Source: CAXBGS01 sp963975425
GTDB lineage: Bacteria > Planctomycetota > Planctomycetia > Pirellulales > Pirellulaceae
Assembly (NCBI GenBank): GCA_963975425.1
Contig: CAXBGS010000020.1
Location: 1 to 64,000, forward strand
Reading direction: 5' to 3'
Length of the DNA: 64,000 nt
Shown here: piece after piece, positions 1 to 9,295 of the stretch
Position numbering within the stretch: position 1 is the first letter of the stretch
How the letters are laid out: each line of letters begins with the position of its first letter
Program-made: the position numbers and the translations under genes
The notes under the pieces: generated by a model
What the model saw: the letters and a program-made list of their open reading frames with translations, nothing else
Told to the model about the DNA's origin: nothing
The model's database searches: none

Positions 1-145
1 GCACGATCCGCCTGAAGGCGGTACACCAACGATGCGCGTTCAAGCAACCGCGCACTCTTTCCCTCTCCGCCACCCGTTGGTGTCCCGGCTTTAGCCGGCC
101 TTTCGCCCAGCACGTTCCGCCTGAAGGCGGTACACCAACGATGCG
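1..145. repeat. REP-like palindromic element with two hairpins inside an outer inverted repeat
   Basis: A 36-base segment at 1-36 recurs at 110-145 with one mismatch. The complete unit, 75-140, has an outer 9-bp inverted repeat (CGTTGGTGT 75-83, ACACCAACG 132-140) enclosing two perfect hairpins, CCGGCTTTAGCCGG (85-98) and CCGCCTGAAGGCGG (117-130). Positions 1-36 look like the right half of a second copy cut by the window edge. The fold would be a three-way junction. This resembles intergenic REP/BIME elements; no transposase is visible nearby. Confidence 0.75.
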
Positions 146-398
146 GGATTGCCGTAATGCCGGGTTCATCGAATCAGTGGCAGACGCGCGGCGGAGCCGT
201 TCTTTCGCACGCACGAGATCCAAACCGTTTTATAGCACCGCTGCGTTGGGCTCTTGCAATCGAATGGTTGTTCCCAACCTCGACCGAAGCGACAGCCACG
301 CATCCAAACCCTCACACGTCCATACTCTTTCACCCGACGATGAGTTGTCGCGCGACGTCGTTTTCAGAGTACGGAATGAGTATTGTCGGAACGATTAC
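146..398. other. Intergenic, no gene recognised
   Basis: I see nothing convincing between the palindromic element and the 3' end of the beta-propeller gene. Short open frames here have no family-like motif. Confidence 0.5.
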
Positions 399-1760
399 TT
401 ATTCTTGCCCTGTCCCTGGCGAGGTGGAGTCTCGGGTAATGCAGTAGACCTTTGTCAACGTTCGAACGAGCAGTTTTCCGTCGACGACGCTCGGGGTGGC
501 GATGCAGAGTTCGTCCAGCGGGTTCGTTTCCAGAATCTCAAACTTTGGCCCCGCCTTGATGACGTAGGTTAGCCCGTCTTCACTCAAACAGAATACTTTT
601 CCGTCGTACGCCCAGGGCGAAGATGTGAACGATCCCTTTGGGGAAAAGCGATGTTTGCCATAAACTTCTTCTCCGCTCAACGCATCGTGGCAGGTCATAA
701 ATCCTTGATCGTAAACCGTATAAAGGTAGTCGCCATAAACAATCTGTGTGGTGTTGTACGGTGAAGCCTTCGGCTGATACCACTGGATGAATTCGCTGTC
801 GTCGTACTCGCCTGCGGTCGCAATCTGGCCTGTCGCACCGGGGCGGATTGCAAATGTCGGTCGATGCGCGTCGCCGACGTAGCCGGAAGAGATGTAACAC
901 ACGCCGTGTGCGGCGAAGGGTGACGGGATCACCAGCACCGACATGTTTCCGTTGAAGCGCCACAGTTCCTTGCCGTCGAGCGAATAGCTGCGATTGAATC
1001 GCTGTCCCGGTACAACGATCTCCGTTCGCATCTCATGTTTCCAAACGAATGGTGTCGCCCACGACATGGTTTCGTCGCGTTTGGTGATCCATCGTTGATC
1101 GCCGGTTTCGGAGTCAAACGATGCAATCCATGAATCCTCTTGGTTGTCGTAGACAACGATGACTTGATCGTCATGAACCACCGGTGAGGCTGCCGCGCCG
1201 TAATCCATGTTTGTCCGCTTCGGCTCAATCGGATGCGACCATAATGGTTCGCCGTCAAGGCTGTAGCAGTACAGACCAAGATCACCGAATAGCACGAACA
1301 ACCGCTTGCCATCAGTCGTTGGCGTCTCCGCCGCATAGGAACTCTTGGGGTGTCGCGGGACGGTGGGGCGACCCGTATGAGCTTCGTGACGCCACAGCTC
1401 TTTACCGCTGTCGATGTCAAAGCAATACACCATCCAGTGGTGAATGCCTTTGGCCGGATCACGTACGCCTTTACCAAGGTACAATCCTCCCTTCGGTTTG
1501 ATGTTCTCTTCATCGGCGACGACGGAGGAAACGAACACTCGTTTACCAACCACGATCGGGCTGCCCCAGCCCTGGCCCGGCACATCTGCCACCCATGCGA
1601 TGTTGTCCTTCTTGGACCATTGATCCGGCAGTTCCGGATGGTCCTTGGCAACACCCGTCGCTTCGGCACCGCGGAAGCGCGAGAAGTCAGCGGCCGACGT
1701 TGTACCCGCGCCGAAGCTCATCGAGACAATCAGCAAGAGGATTGGCGTTGGAGTCTGCAC
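399..1760 (-). CDS. Secreted PQQ-binding-like beta-propeller repeat protein
   Basis: This 453-residue protein starts with a hydrophobic signal peptide (about residues 1-23, ending TSA-A). The rest shows repeated blades of the PQQ/BamB type: FDIDSGKELWR, YSLDGEPLWS, FDSETGDQRW, YSLDGKELWRF and CHDALSGEEVYGK. Each is a Gly-Lys/Asp-x-x-W hairpin spaced about 45-60 residues apart. Such proteins sit in the periplasm as structural propellers or quinoprotein-like subunits. In planctomycetes they are usually of unknown substrate and lie near sulfatases and PSD1 genes, as here. The start is a GTG with GAAGG ten bases upstream. No cytochrome or dehydrogenase partner lies beside it, so an enzymatic role is not shown. 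Confidence 0.9.
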   Translation of the reverse strand: MQTPTPILLLIVSMSFGAGTTSAADFSRFRGAEATGVAKDHPELPDQWSKKDNIAWVADVPGQGWGSPIVVGKRVFVSSVVADEENIKPKGGLYLGKGVRDPAKGIHHWMVYCFDIDSGKELWRHEAHTGRPTVPRHPKSSYAAETPTTDGKRLFVLFGDLGLYCYSLDGEPLWSHPIEPKRTNMDYGAAASPVVHDDQVIVVYDNQEDSWIASFDSETGDQRWITKRDETMSWATPFVWKHEMRTEIVVPGQRFNRSYSLDGKELWRFNGNMSVLVIPSPFAAHGVCYISSGYVGDAHRPTFAIRPGATGQIATAGEYDDSEFIQWYQPKASPYNTTQIVYGDYLYTVYDQGFMTCHDALSGEEVYGKHRFSPKGSFTSSPWAYDGKVFCLSEDGLTYVIKAGPKFEILETNPLDELCIATPSVVDGKLLVRTLTKVYCITRDSTSPGTGQE

Positions 1761-2379
1761 GGTAGTTCATCCTTCATAAGCAACGCGTTCAAATCGTCAA
1801 TCGTCAATCGTCAATGCAACAACCAATTCCTCACATTCAGCACTGGCTACCAGCGTTTAGGGCCATCAGGAACCAGAGCGTTGGAACAGTCGCGAAAACG
1901 GAGATTGTACACGCTGTTAATGCATACAGTGGTGTCTGCGAATTACGTAACCTTTGTCAACTTAAGCAGCTGGTCATGGCGGGACGTGATCAGCCAGGCA
2001 AAAAATCGATTGTCGAAGCGAGTTGGCGATATTGGCCAACCATCCGAGTTTGCCAGCCGTCAGAGTACGAAATTTCGTAGCGTAATTCCGCACCTCGCCA
2101 TCGCATCGGCGGGATCCTGTTGATGAGTTGTTTTATGGGCACGGCAGCGCTTCACTGCCTCACACCGAACCGTGCGACGGGGTGTTATAACATCGAGACA
2201 GCTCCCAAGCATCACTCAATCCGCTTGCGTCGACTGGGCACGGATGGTGAACAGTCGGTAATCGATCCGTTTGCGAATGCTACCACTCACGAGGATTCAC
2301 GCACCCTCGCGGATCGCGTTGACTCACAATGGCTTGCGTTGACTCGCAATGTTCGTACTGTCGATCATAATAACGTTCC
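1761..2379. other. Divergent intergenic region with short direct repeats
   Basis: The region separates the beta-propeller gene from the PSD1 gene. It holds three tandem copies of TCGTCAA (1794-1814) and two copies of GCGTTGACTCRCAATG (2316-2331 and 2336-2351), 20 bases apart and ending 28 bases before the PSD1 start. The latter spacing suits two regulator sites on one DNA face, but no regulator can be named. No gene is convincing here. Confidence 0.5.
2316..2351. repeat. Paired 16-bp direct repeat upstream of the PSD1 gene
   Basis: GCGTTGACTCACAATG at 2316-2331 recurs at 2336-2351 with one change (A to G). The 20-base period is close to two helical turns. It could be an operator or a small duplication. 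Confidence 0.55.
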
Positions 2380-5175
2380 ATGAATCCATTTGTATCCCGC
2401 CGATTTTGCGTCGCCGCCGCTATTTGTTTCCTGATCGCATCGGGATCGGCGCGTTCGGAAGAACTAAAGCTCGTCTCCTTTGATCGGGATGTTCAACCGA
2501 TCCTGCAGACACACTGCACCGAGTGTCATGGGGCAGGCGAAGCGGAGTCGGGACTTCGTGTCGATGCGCGATCCTGGCTCTTAAGGGGCGGCGATTCGGG
2601 AGAATCCGCGTTGGTTCCGGGAGACGCAGCCAACAGTCTTTTAATTCACTTGGTGAAGGGCGACGATACGGATCGGCGGATGCCACCGGATGATCCATCT
2701 CTTTCCGGCGAGCAAATTTCGATACTCAGTCGTTGGATCGACCAGGGAGCCCACTGGTCGGCTGAGGTGGCAAGCACGGATGCCGACCCGGCACCGAGTG
2801 TATCAAGCAGTGATCATTGGTCATTGCAACCACTCGAGCGACCGGCGGTGCCCCAGGTGGCCGGATGTGATCATCCAATTGATGCGTTCATTGGCAGAGA
2901 ACTTGCAAGAAAAGGATTGCAGTTTTCATCACGTGCCGATCCGCAAGTGCTGCTTCGGCGTGCTTCCCTAGTCCTGACTGGATTGCCGCCGCAAGCCGGT
3001 GAGAAAGCCCCGAAGAATCCGATCAGTTATCGCAAGCTGGTCGATCGTTTGCTCGCGTCACCACGATACGGGGAACGCTGGGCACAACACTGGCTGGACG
3101 TCATTCGATGGGCGGAAACGGTGGGGTTCGAAACCAATCGCGAACGTAAGCAGGCATGGCCTTACCGCGATTGGGTGATTGCCGCGCTCAATAGCGACAA
3201 GCCTTATGACCAATTCGTTCGTGAACAAATTGCGGGGGACCAGACCGAGCAGGATGCCGCACTCGGTTTCCTGGTCGCCGGACCTGCGAACCTGCCCGGT
3301 CAAATTGGTCGCGACGAAGAGGCGATGCGACAGGCGCGGCAAGACGAGTTGGACGAAGTCATTCAAACCGTTAGCCAGAGTGTGATGGGGATGACCGTTG
3401 GATGTGCGCGTTGCCACAATCACAAATTCGATCCGATCTTGCAGAAAGATTATTACTCGATGCAGGCAGTCTTTGCAGGGTTGTCGTATGGTGATCGGCG
3501 ACTGCGAGGTGAGGAAAACGATCGCCTGTCGGCGCAGGTGCCCGCACTGAAGCAGCAAATTCGATCACTTGTCGAGCAAGCGGAATCGGCTCGCGTTCGA
3601 TACCGTCTCGATCCACCGCTTCCATCGTTTCCCAGCCAGCGCTTCGATGCCATCTTTGCGGATGCCATTCGGATGGAGATCTTCGCAACAAACAAGGGTG
3701 CGCCTGCCTCGCTTTACGAACTGCAAGGGTGGACCCGCGAGACCGATAATGGTGCGACACGAAACGTTGCGCTCGCGGCAAACGGAGGACGTTCATCGGC
3801 GTCAAGTTTTGCCCTCGCCAATCAAACGCGGCATCATGAAAACTTGATCGATGGCAATGTCGATCGGCGTCAGGCATTTCCCTGGGTTGCCGCCGAGAGC
3901 GGGCCCGCCTGGGTGCAGGTTAATTTCGACAAACCGGCATGGATCGACCGCGTCGCGTGGGACACCAGCGGAAGCATTCCGGTTGATTTGCGCGTTCGAG
4001 TACATGACATCAAAAGTGGTCAGTGGAACACCGTCGCTTCGTCTCGCAATCGTATGTTGCGAACCGATGATGAGCGTGACGCGGACGAAATTGTTATCTC
4101 GGGTCTGTTGGACGTTGAAATTGAGGAATGTGCAACCATCAATCGGCGGATTCGGCAGACTCAAGCCTCGCTCGTTCGCGTTTCCGCGGGGCCCCGCGTC
4201 TTCGCGGCTACTTTCGTTGACGCCCCCGAGCCTACGTTCCAACTGCGTCGCGGCGATCCGATGCAACGTATTGCCAAGGTTGTTCCGTCCACGCCTGCGG
4301 TCTTGGGATCACTGGGGCTGAACTCCGGGGCACCGGATCGAACGCGGCGACTTGCATTGGCGGATCATTTGACGGCTGCGGATCACCCATTAACGGCGCG
4401 CGTGATCGTCAATCGCATCTGGCAACATCATTTCGGCGTCGGCATCGTCGACACACCTTCTGATTTCGGAAAAATGGGATCACCGCCTTCGCATCCCGAT
4501 CTCTTGGATTGGCTGGCCACCGAATTGGTTCAACACAACTGGTCAATCAAACATATTCATCGACAGATCCTGAATTCACGAACGTTCCAGCAGTCCAGCA
4601 CGCCACGTGAAGAGGCAATGCAGATTGACGCCGATTCGAGGCAGGTGTGGCGTTTTCCGCCCAGGAGGATCGAAGCCGAATCGATACGCGATTCCATCCT
4701 GCAAGCCAGCGGGAACCTGAATCTGGAAATGGGCGGAACTGGATTCGATTTCTTTCGGCAACGAGGTGGTTTGGCCGATTACAAGCCGATCGAAGTCTTT
4801 GATCACAAAGGCTGGCGACGGATGATCTATGCGCACAAGATCCGGATGCAATCGGTTGATGTCTTCGGAGCATTCGATTGTCCCGATGCGGGCCAGATGA
4901 AACCGCGTCGAACGCAATCAATCACGCCGCTGCAATCGCTGAGTCTGCTGAACAGTCCCTTTGTGAATCGCCAAGCCGATTTTTTTGCTTCCCGCGTACG
5001 CCGTGAAGTTGGCACACAGATTCCAGACCAAATTGACCGCGCCTTTGAGATCGCGTTCGGACGTACTGCCACCGAGACAGAACGCCGCAAGCTGATTCCA
5101 CTGGTAAGAAACGAAGGTTTGTCGCAACTTGGTCGCATGCTAATGAATACTAGCGAATTTTTATATCTCCACTGA
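2380..5175 (+). CDS. PSD1 and planctomycete cytochrome c domain protein (DUF1549/DUF1553)
   Basis: This 931-residue exported protein has a signal peptide (about 1-26). A PSCyt1 heme-like motif CTECHG follows near residue 46, then the PSCyt2/DUF1549 region (about 165-380) with GCARCHNHKFDP near 342, and a C-terminal PSD1/DUF1553 region (about 665-925, HPLTARVIVNRIWQHHFG). Between DUF1549 and DUF1553 (about 455-567) is an insert resembling an F5/8 type C (discoidin) carbohydrate-binding fold. The family is abundant in planctomycetes and linked by context to polysaccharide breakdown; its reaction is unproven. The DUF1501 gene starts 14 bases downstream, forming the classic two-gene operon. Confidence 0.95.
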   Translation: MNPFVSRRFCVAAAICFLIASGSARSEELKLVSFDRDVQPILQTHCTECHGAGEAESGLRVDARSWLLRGGDSGESALVPGDAANSLLIHLVKGDDTDRRMPPDDPSLSGEQISILSRWIDQGAHWSAEVASTDADPAPSVSSSDHWSLQPLERPAVPQVAGCDHPIDAFIGRELARKGLQFSSRADPQVLLRRASLVLTGLPPQAGEKAPKNPISYRKLVDRLLASPRYGERWAQHWLDVIRWAETVGFETNRERKQAWPYRDWVIAALNSDKPYDQFVREQIAGDQTEQDAALGFLVAGPANLPGQIGRDEEAMRQARQDELDEVIQTVSQSVMGMTVGCARCHNHKFDPILQKDYYSMQAVFAGLSYGDRRLRGEENDRLSAQVPALKQQIRSLVEQAESARVRYRLDPPLPSFPSQRFDAIFADAIRMEIFATNKGAPASLYELQGWTRETDNGATRNVALAANGGRSSASSFALANQTRHHENLIDGNVDRRQAFPWVAAESGPAWVQVNFDKPAWIDRVAWDTSGSIPVDLRVRVHDIKSGQWNTVASSRNRMLRTDDERDADEIVISGLLDVEIEECATINRRIRQTQASLVRVSAGPRVFAATFVDAPEPTFQLRRGDPMQRIAKVVPSTPAVLGSLGLNSGAPDRTRRLALADHLTAADHPLTARVIVNRIWQHHFGVGIVDTPSDFGKMGSPPSHPDLLDWLATELVQHNWSIKHIHRQILNSRTFQQSSTPREEAMQIDADSRQVWRFPPRRIEAESIRDSILQASGNLNLEMGGTGFDFFRQRGGLADYKPIEVFDHKGWRRMIYAHKIRMQSVDVFGAFDCPDAGQMKPRRTQSITPLQSLSLLNSPFVNRQADFFASRVRREVGTQIPDQIDRAFEIAFGRTATETERRKLIPLVRNEGLSQLGRMLMNTSEFLYLH

Positions 5176-5189
5176 GACAATGGCGACAC

Positions 5190-6632
5190 ATGACAGACTC
5201 GTTTCTGCCGAAATCACTCAACCGCCGTCGATGGATCACTGGGGCCGCCGCCGCGCTGCCTCAAATAGCGATTGCTTCTCTGTTGTCAAAGACGAGGGCC
5301 GCCGACGATGCAAAACGTAAGAAAACCACGTCACGCCAAGAACCTCTTTTCGACGCGAAAGCACAGAATGTCATCGTCGTATATTGTTCCGGCGCTGTTA
5401 GTCATGTCGATACGTTTGACTATAAGCCCGAACTCGTTCGCTTAGACGGTCAGCCTTTGCCGGGGAATGAAAACCTGGTTTCTTTTCAAGGCCCCAATGG
5501 GAATCTGACGGCCCCGCTTTGGAAATTTCGTCCACGTGGGAAGTCCGGAAAGATGGTTTCGGATCTGGTACCGCACATTGCAGAATTGGCAGATGACATT
5601 TGTTTTTTCCATTCGTTAACCAACAAATCAAACACGCATGGTCCCGCCGAAAACGTGATGAACACGGGGTTTGCATTCGACGGTTTTCCCAGCATGGGTT
5701 CATGGATCAATTTTGGGTTGGGTACCGAGAACGAAAACCTGCCGGCCTTTGTCGCCATCGAAGATCCGCGTGGCATGCCGCAGTCGGGGCCGAACAATTG
5801 GGCTAACGGGTTCTTGCCGGCTGCGGTTCAGGGAACGCCACTGAGCACCACTAAACCCGTGCGGTACTTGCAGCCACCCGAATCAATGCGTGGGACAACC
5901 GATGTGGCTGCGCGAAGCGCCTTGCGGTTTCTGGAAGAACAATTCCAGCAAAAATATCCCGGCGACGAACAACTTGCCGGACGGATCGCCAGCTATGAAT
6001 TGGCCGCTCGCATGCAAATGCACATCCCGCAGGTGACAGACCTTTCGAACGAAACGAGCCACACGTTAAAGCTTTACGGCGCCGATAGCCCGAACGAAAC
6101 GAAAGCATCGTTCGCAAGAAATTGCATTTTGTCGCGTCGTTTGATCGAGAGCGGCGTTCGCTTTGTTCAATTATTTAACGGTGCTTACGCGTCAGCGGGC
6201 CGTCTGAACTGGGACGGCCATAGCAAACTGAAAGAACAATACGATGTTCATGGTGAGGTTTTGGACCAACCGGTCGCAGGCCTGATTCGCGATTTAAAGC
6301 AGCGTGGACTGCTCGAGTCGACCCTGGTCGTGTTTGCCACCGAATTTGGGCGTATGCCCATGTTCCAAGCCGGCACGTTTGGCCGAGACCACAATCCGCT
6401 CGGCTTCACCTGCTGGATGGCCGGTGCAGGTGTTCGCAAAGGATTCAGCTATGGTTCCACGGATGAGTTTGGTTTCAAGGCCGTCGAAAATATTACGACC
6501 ATCCACGATTTCCACGCCACCATATTACATCTCTTAGGTCTCGATCACGAACGACTGACGGTCTATCACAATGGAATCGAACGACGATTGACCGATGTGA
6601 GCGGCAATGTGATCCGACAGGTCCTTGCATGA
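5190..6632 (+). CDS. DUF1501 domain-containing exported protein
   Basis: The 480-residue protein opens with a Tat-like signal (RRRWITGAAAALPQIA). It then has the DUF1501 signatures: SHVDTFDYKPEL near the N-terminus, NTHGPAENVMNTG in the middle, and FATEFGRMP with GRDHNPLGF near the C-terminus. DUF1501 belongs to the alkaline-phosphatase/sulfatase-like fold group. It almost always follows a PSD1/DUF1549 gene, as here with a 14-base gap. Tat export suggests a folded periplasmic protein that binds a metal or cofactor. Substrate and reaction are not known. Confidence 0.95.
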   Translation: MTDSFLPKSLNRRRWITGAAAALPQIAIASLLSKTRAADDAKRKKTTSRQEPLFDAKAQNVIVVYCSGAVSHVDTFDYKPELVRLDGQPLPGNENLVSFQGPNGNLTAPLWKFRPRGKSGKMVSDLVPHIAELADDICFFHSLTNKSNTHGPAENVMNTGFAFDGFPSMGSWINFGLGTENENLPAFVAIEDPRGMPQSGPNNWANGFLPAAVQGTPLSTTKPVRYLQPPESMRGTTDVAARSALRFLEEQFQQKYPGDEQLAGRIASYELAARMQMHIPQVTDLSNETSHTLKLYGADSPNETKASFARNCILSRRLIESGVRFVQLFNGAYASAGRLNWDGHSKLKEQYDVHGEVLDQPVAGLIRDLKQRGLLESTLVVFATEFGRMPMFQAGTFGRDHNPLGFTCWMAGAGVRKGFSYGSTDEFGFKAVENITTIHDFHATILHLLGLDHERLTVYHNGIERRLTDVSGNVIRQVLA

Positions 6633-6699
6633 TTTAGAGCGAAATCAATCGTGAGGCAGCACCTCGCATCGTGGCGATTTGGCAAGCCGAGACGCGGAA

Positions 6700-7695
6700 T
6701 CAATTAGGCGTGGCAGTATCGATCACCTTAAAAAAGTCTTCCATGATCGCCGCGGAATCAAAGTCTTCCCAAAGCACCATCTTGGTCGGATTCATCGGAC
6801 GATCTATCCAACCCTTTTTGTGCAGCGCCGGGCGAGGTATTTCAGTTGCCTTACCAAATCGTGGGTCTTTCAGTACGGCAACCGCCGTTGCGTCAAAAAA
6901 GGAACGAAAGGGCGGATCGCCATGCTGCGGCGCGTGCTCGTACAGGCTGACCGAATAGTCGCCGAACGTTGTAAACGTCCCGCCATCGCGTCCCACAATA
7001 CTAAGATGAACTCTTGGTCCTTTTCCGGGCATCTTGTTAAAGATGTCGTGCTGGTAAGCCTTAACGCCCCAACTGCCTGAGGGATCGTTATATCGCACCG
7101 TCACCATCTCGAATTCGACGGGCAGCGAGAGGACGTAATCGAGACATGTTAAATCGGCGGTCATGTTGTACTCGCCGGGGCGTGGATAGTTGGATCCAAG
7201 CCAAACAATCTTGACGTTGGGGATAATCGAGGGAGCCTTCGCAAGCGCCAACGCAATATTGGTTAGCTTTCCGATCGGCAACAGCACAAGCATACGGTCG
7301 GATTTCTTTTCAGCCTGCGCGACAATGAAATCAACTGCTTCTTTCCCGTCGAAATTTGCTTCGTGAATGTGCGGCAATATTTCTGCGAAACTGCCATTGG
7401 CGCCTTTGAACATGGGCAATCGCGGATAGAAACCACAGAGTTTCACGACCCGGACGGCCTCGGCCATTTGTTCGTCAACATCGCCGCCGTTGTGGGTCTT
7501 GTTGACCGTAATGCCCTCGACGTCGAACGAGTCTTTGCTCAGCAGCGCATAGGCGATCGCGTGCTGGTCATCCGTTTCGTTGTTAGCGTCGGAGTCGATT
7601 AGCAGGCGGATTTTCTGTGAGTCTTCTGCACGGGTGCATGCCGCCATTGCGAACCAACAGAGACCGATCAACATACATATTTTGAACTCATTCAT
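6700..7695 (-). CDS. Secreted nucleoside hydrolase family protein
   Basis: With the ATG at 7695 the protein has 331 residues and a signal peptide (MNEFKICMLIGLCWFAMA). A longer reading from 7854 would run into the sulfatase 3' end, so I reject it. After the signal comes the metal-binding motif of inosine-uridine nucleoside hydrolases in variant form (LIDSDANNETDDQHAIAYAL), which keeps the Asp cluster that coordinates calcium. A V-L-L-P-I-G-K-L-T-N-I segment typical of the family follows. It likely hydrolyses N-glycosidic bonds of exported or scavenged nucleosides or related glycosides. It is the last gene of a minus-strand run of esterase, sulfatase and hydrolase, which suggests a catabolic set. 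Confidence 0.85.
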   Translation of the reverse strand: MNEFKICMLIGLCWFAMAACTRAEDSQKIRLLIDSDANNETDDQHAIAYALLSKDSFDVEGITVNKTHNGGDVDEQMAEAVRVVKLCGFYPRLPMFKGANGSFAEILPHIHEANFDGKEAVDFIVAQAEKKSDRMLVLLPIGKLTNIALALAKAPSIIPNVKIVWLGSNYPRPGEYNMTADLTCLDYVLSLPVEFEMVTVRYNDPSGSWGVKAYQHDIFNKMPGKGPRVHLSIVGRDGGTFTTFGDYSVSLYEHAPQHGDPPFRSFFDATAVAVLKDPRFGKATEIPRPALHKKGWIDRPMNPTKMVLWEDFDSAAIMEDFFKVIDTATPN

Positions 7696-7819
7696 GGTCG
7701 TCTTCTTACGTTTGGTGTTCTGCGTTGATGACGTACGCAGCGCGGATGGGCTGGTCGTAAGCGCCTTTGAACCTAGCGTGCAAGCGGCGCGATAACAATC
7801 AATTTGGTTGCTTGCCGGT

Positions 7820-9295
7820 TCAGTGTTTTCGAACTCGTCGAGTGGGCCCGGCATTTAGAATGTGTGACGCATCGGCAGAAGCGCCCGGAAACTCGCCTCG
7901 TTGATCCGGTGTGATATGGCCGACGACCGTCGTTGGCTGGCTTGGAATCGTGTCACCTGTTTGTTCGCACCAATGATCCATCGCCTCGCGAAGCTCTTCA
8001 AGGGTTCCGGCGTGCTGTGGCGATGCGACCAGATTGTTGAATTGATGCGGGTCTGAGCGAACGTTATAGAGTTCTTCGAAAGGACGAGGTTGCAGAAACA
8101 CGTCTCGCTGGTGTGGCTGCAGCAAACCGCTGGCTTCCGCTTCCCATAATTCTTTTCCAGCCGGGAACTTATCCGCCGATTCTGCGCACAGATTCTTGTC
8201 TTTATAGTTGTGGTTCCGGATATAGACCCAGTCCTCCAGTCGCACCATGCGTTCATTCGCAGGAAACGTGTGCCAATTGTGTTCGGCAAAGATGTAATCA
8301 CGCACGGTGGTTTCTGGATCACTCAGGACCGGCACCTGACTGACTCCCTGAAACTGTTTAGGAATGGCAACGTTCGCCAGTTCCAACACGGTCGGAGCGA
8401 TGTCAATCAAGCTAACCAACGACGTTGAGCGCTTGCCCGTGACGATTCCTGGGCCGGAAATGACAAGCGGGACTTTAGCGCCAGAATCGTACAGCCGTGT
8501 TTTGCCGCGCGGAAACGGTTTTCCATTGTCACTGGTGAAGATGACATAAGTGTGTTTTCGTATGCCTTGTTTGATCAATTCATCCAGTAACCGTCCCAAA
8601 TAAAAATCCGTACGAGCCACTTCGTGATAGTACCCCAGAAAATCACGCCGGGTCTTAGGGCCATCCACCAGATAAGGCGGGACGGCAACATCCTCGGGGT
8701 GAAACCGAGGCGAGTTCTCCGTGAACTGCCAATCGCGGTGCGCATCATACGATGCGAACCAAAAGAAGAACGGTTTGTCTTTGGGCCGATTGGCGAGTGT
8801 ATCAACCCAATCGGATGATCCACTCGGCTTTCCGCCTCTCACGATTCGGTCGAACGCGTCGGATAGCAACGACTCATCATCCGACCTCCCGTCAAAGCTC
8901 ATGTGATTCTTGCCGCTGAGGACGCTGTAGTATCCGTGTCGCCGCAGTCGCCCGGGAAATTTCCACTGGTCGCGTGGCAGTGGCGTGTGTAGCTCGGGCG
9001 CACCCGTATTATGCGGGTAACGACTTGTGATGATGCTGCATCGGCTCGGACTGCAACTGCTGGCGGTCACATAGGCGTTCTCGAACGTTATTCCTGACGC
9101 CGCGAGGCGGTCGAGATTCGGTGTGGGCACCGGGCCACCGTAGGTCCCCATGTCCTCAGCAGAAATGTCATCCGTGATGAAGAAGATAAAATTGGGGCGC
9201 GAGCTGTCCTCCTCTGCAGACACGCTTGCGAGCCATAGGAGTGAGAGCAGAACCGCAGAGAAACGTTGAGGTCGCGTTGCCCATGTCTCAGCCAT
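7820..9295 (-). CDS. Secreted formylglycine-dependent sulfatase
   Basis: This is a 491-residue arylsulfatase-type enzyme with a signal peptide (about 1-27). It has the metal-binding N-terminal motif PNFIFFITDDIS and PTPNLDRLAASG. The CSPSR core (S-x-C-S-P-S-R-C) holds the Cys that a formylglycine-generating enzyme would convert. The FTSDNGKP motif is typical of family S1. It likely removes sulfate esters from algal polysaccharides in the periplasm or outside the cell, the standard planctomycete use. Its start overlaps the esterase gene by 8 bases, indicating co-transcription. No anaerobic maturase or FGE gene is in the window. Confidence 0.95.
   Translation of the reverse strand: MAETWATRPQRFSAVLLSLLWLASVSAEEDSSRPNFIFFITDDISAEDMGTYGGPVPTPNLDRLAASGITFENAYVTASSCSPSRCSIITSRYPHNTGAPELHTPLPRDQWKFPGRLRRHGYYSVLSGKNHMSFDGRSDDESLLSDAFDRIVRGGKPSGSSDWVDTLANRPKDKPFFFWFASYDAHRDWQFTENSPRFHPEDVAVPPYLVDGPKTRRDFLGYYHEVARTDFYLGRLLDELIKQGIRKHTYVIFTSDNGKPFPRGKTRLYDSGAKVPLVISGPGIVTGKRSTSLVSLIDIAPTVLELANVAIPKQFQGVSQVPVLSDPETTVRDYIFAEHNWHTFPANERMVRLEDWVYIRNHNYKDKNLCAESADKFPAGKELWEAEASGLLQPHQRDVFLQPRPFEELYNVRSDPHQFNNLVASPQHAGTLEELREAMDHWCEQTGDTIPSQPTTVVGHITPDQRGEFPGASADASHILNAGPTRRVRKH

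Noticed and set aside
1814..2383. Small open frames between the beta-propeller and PSD1 genes
   Set aside because: They lack signal peptides, ribosome sites and family motifs.
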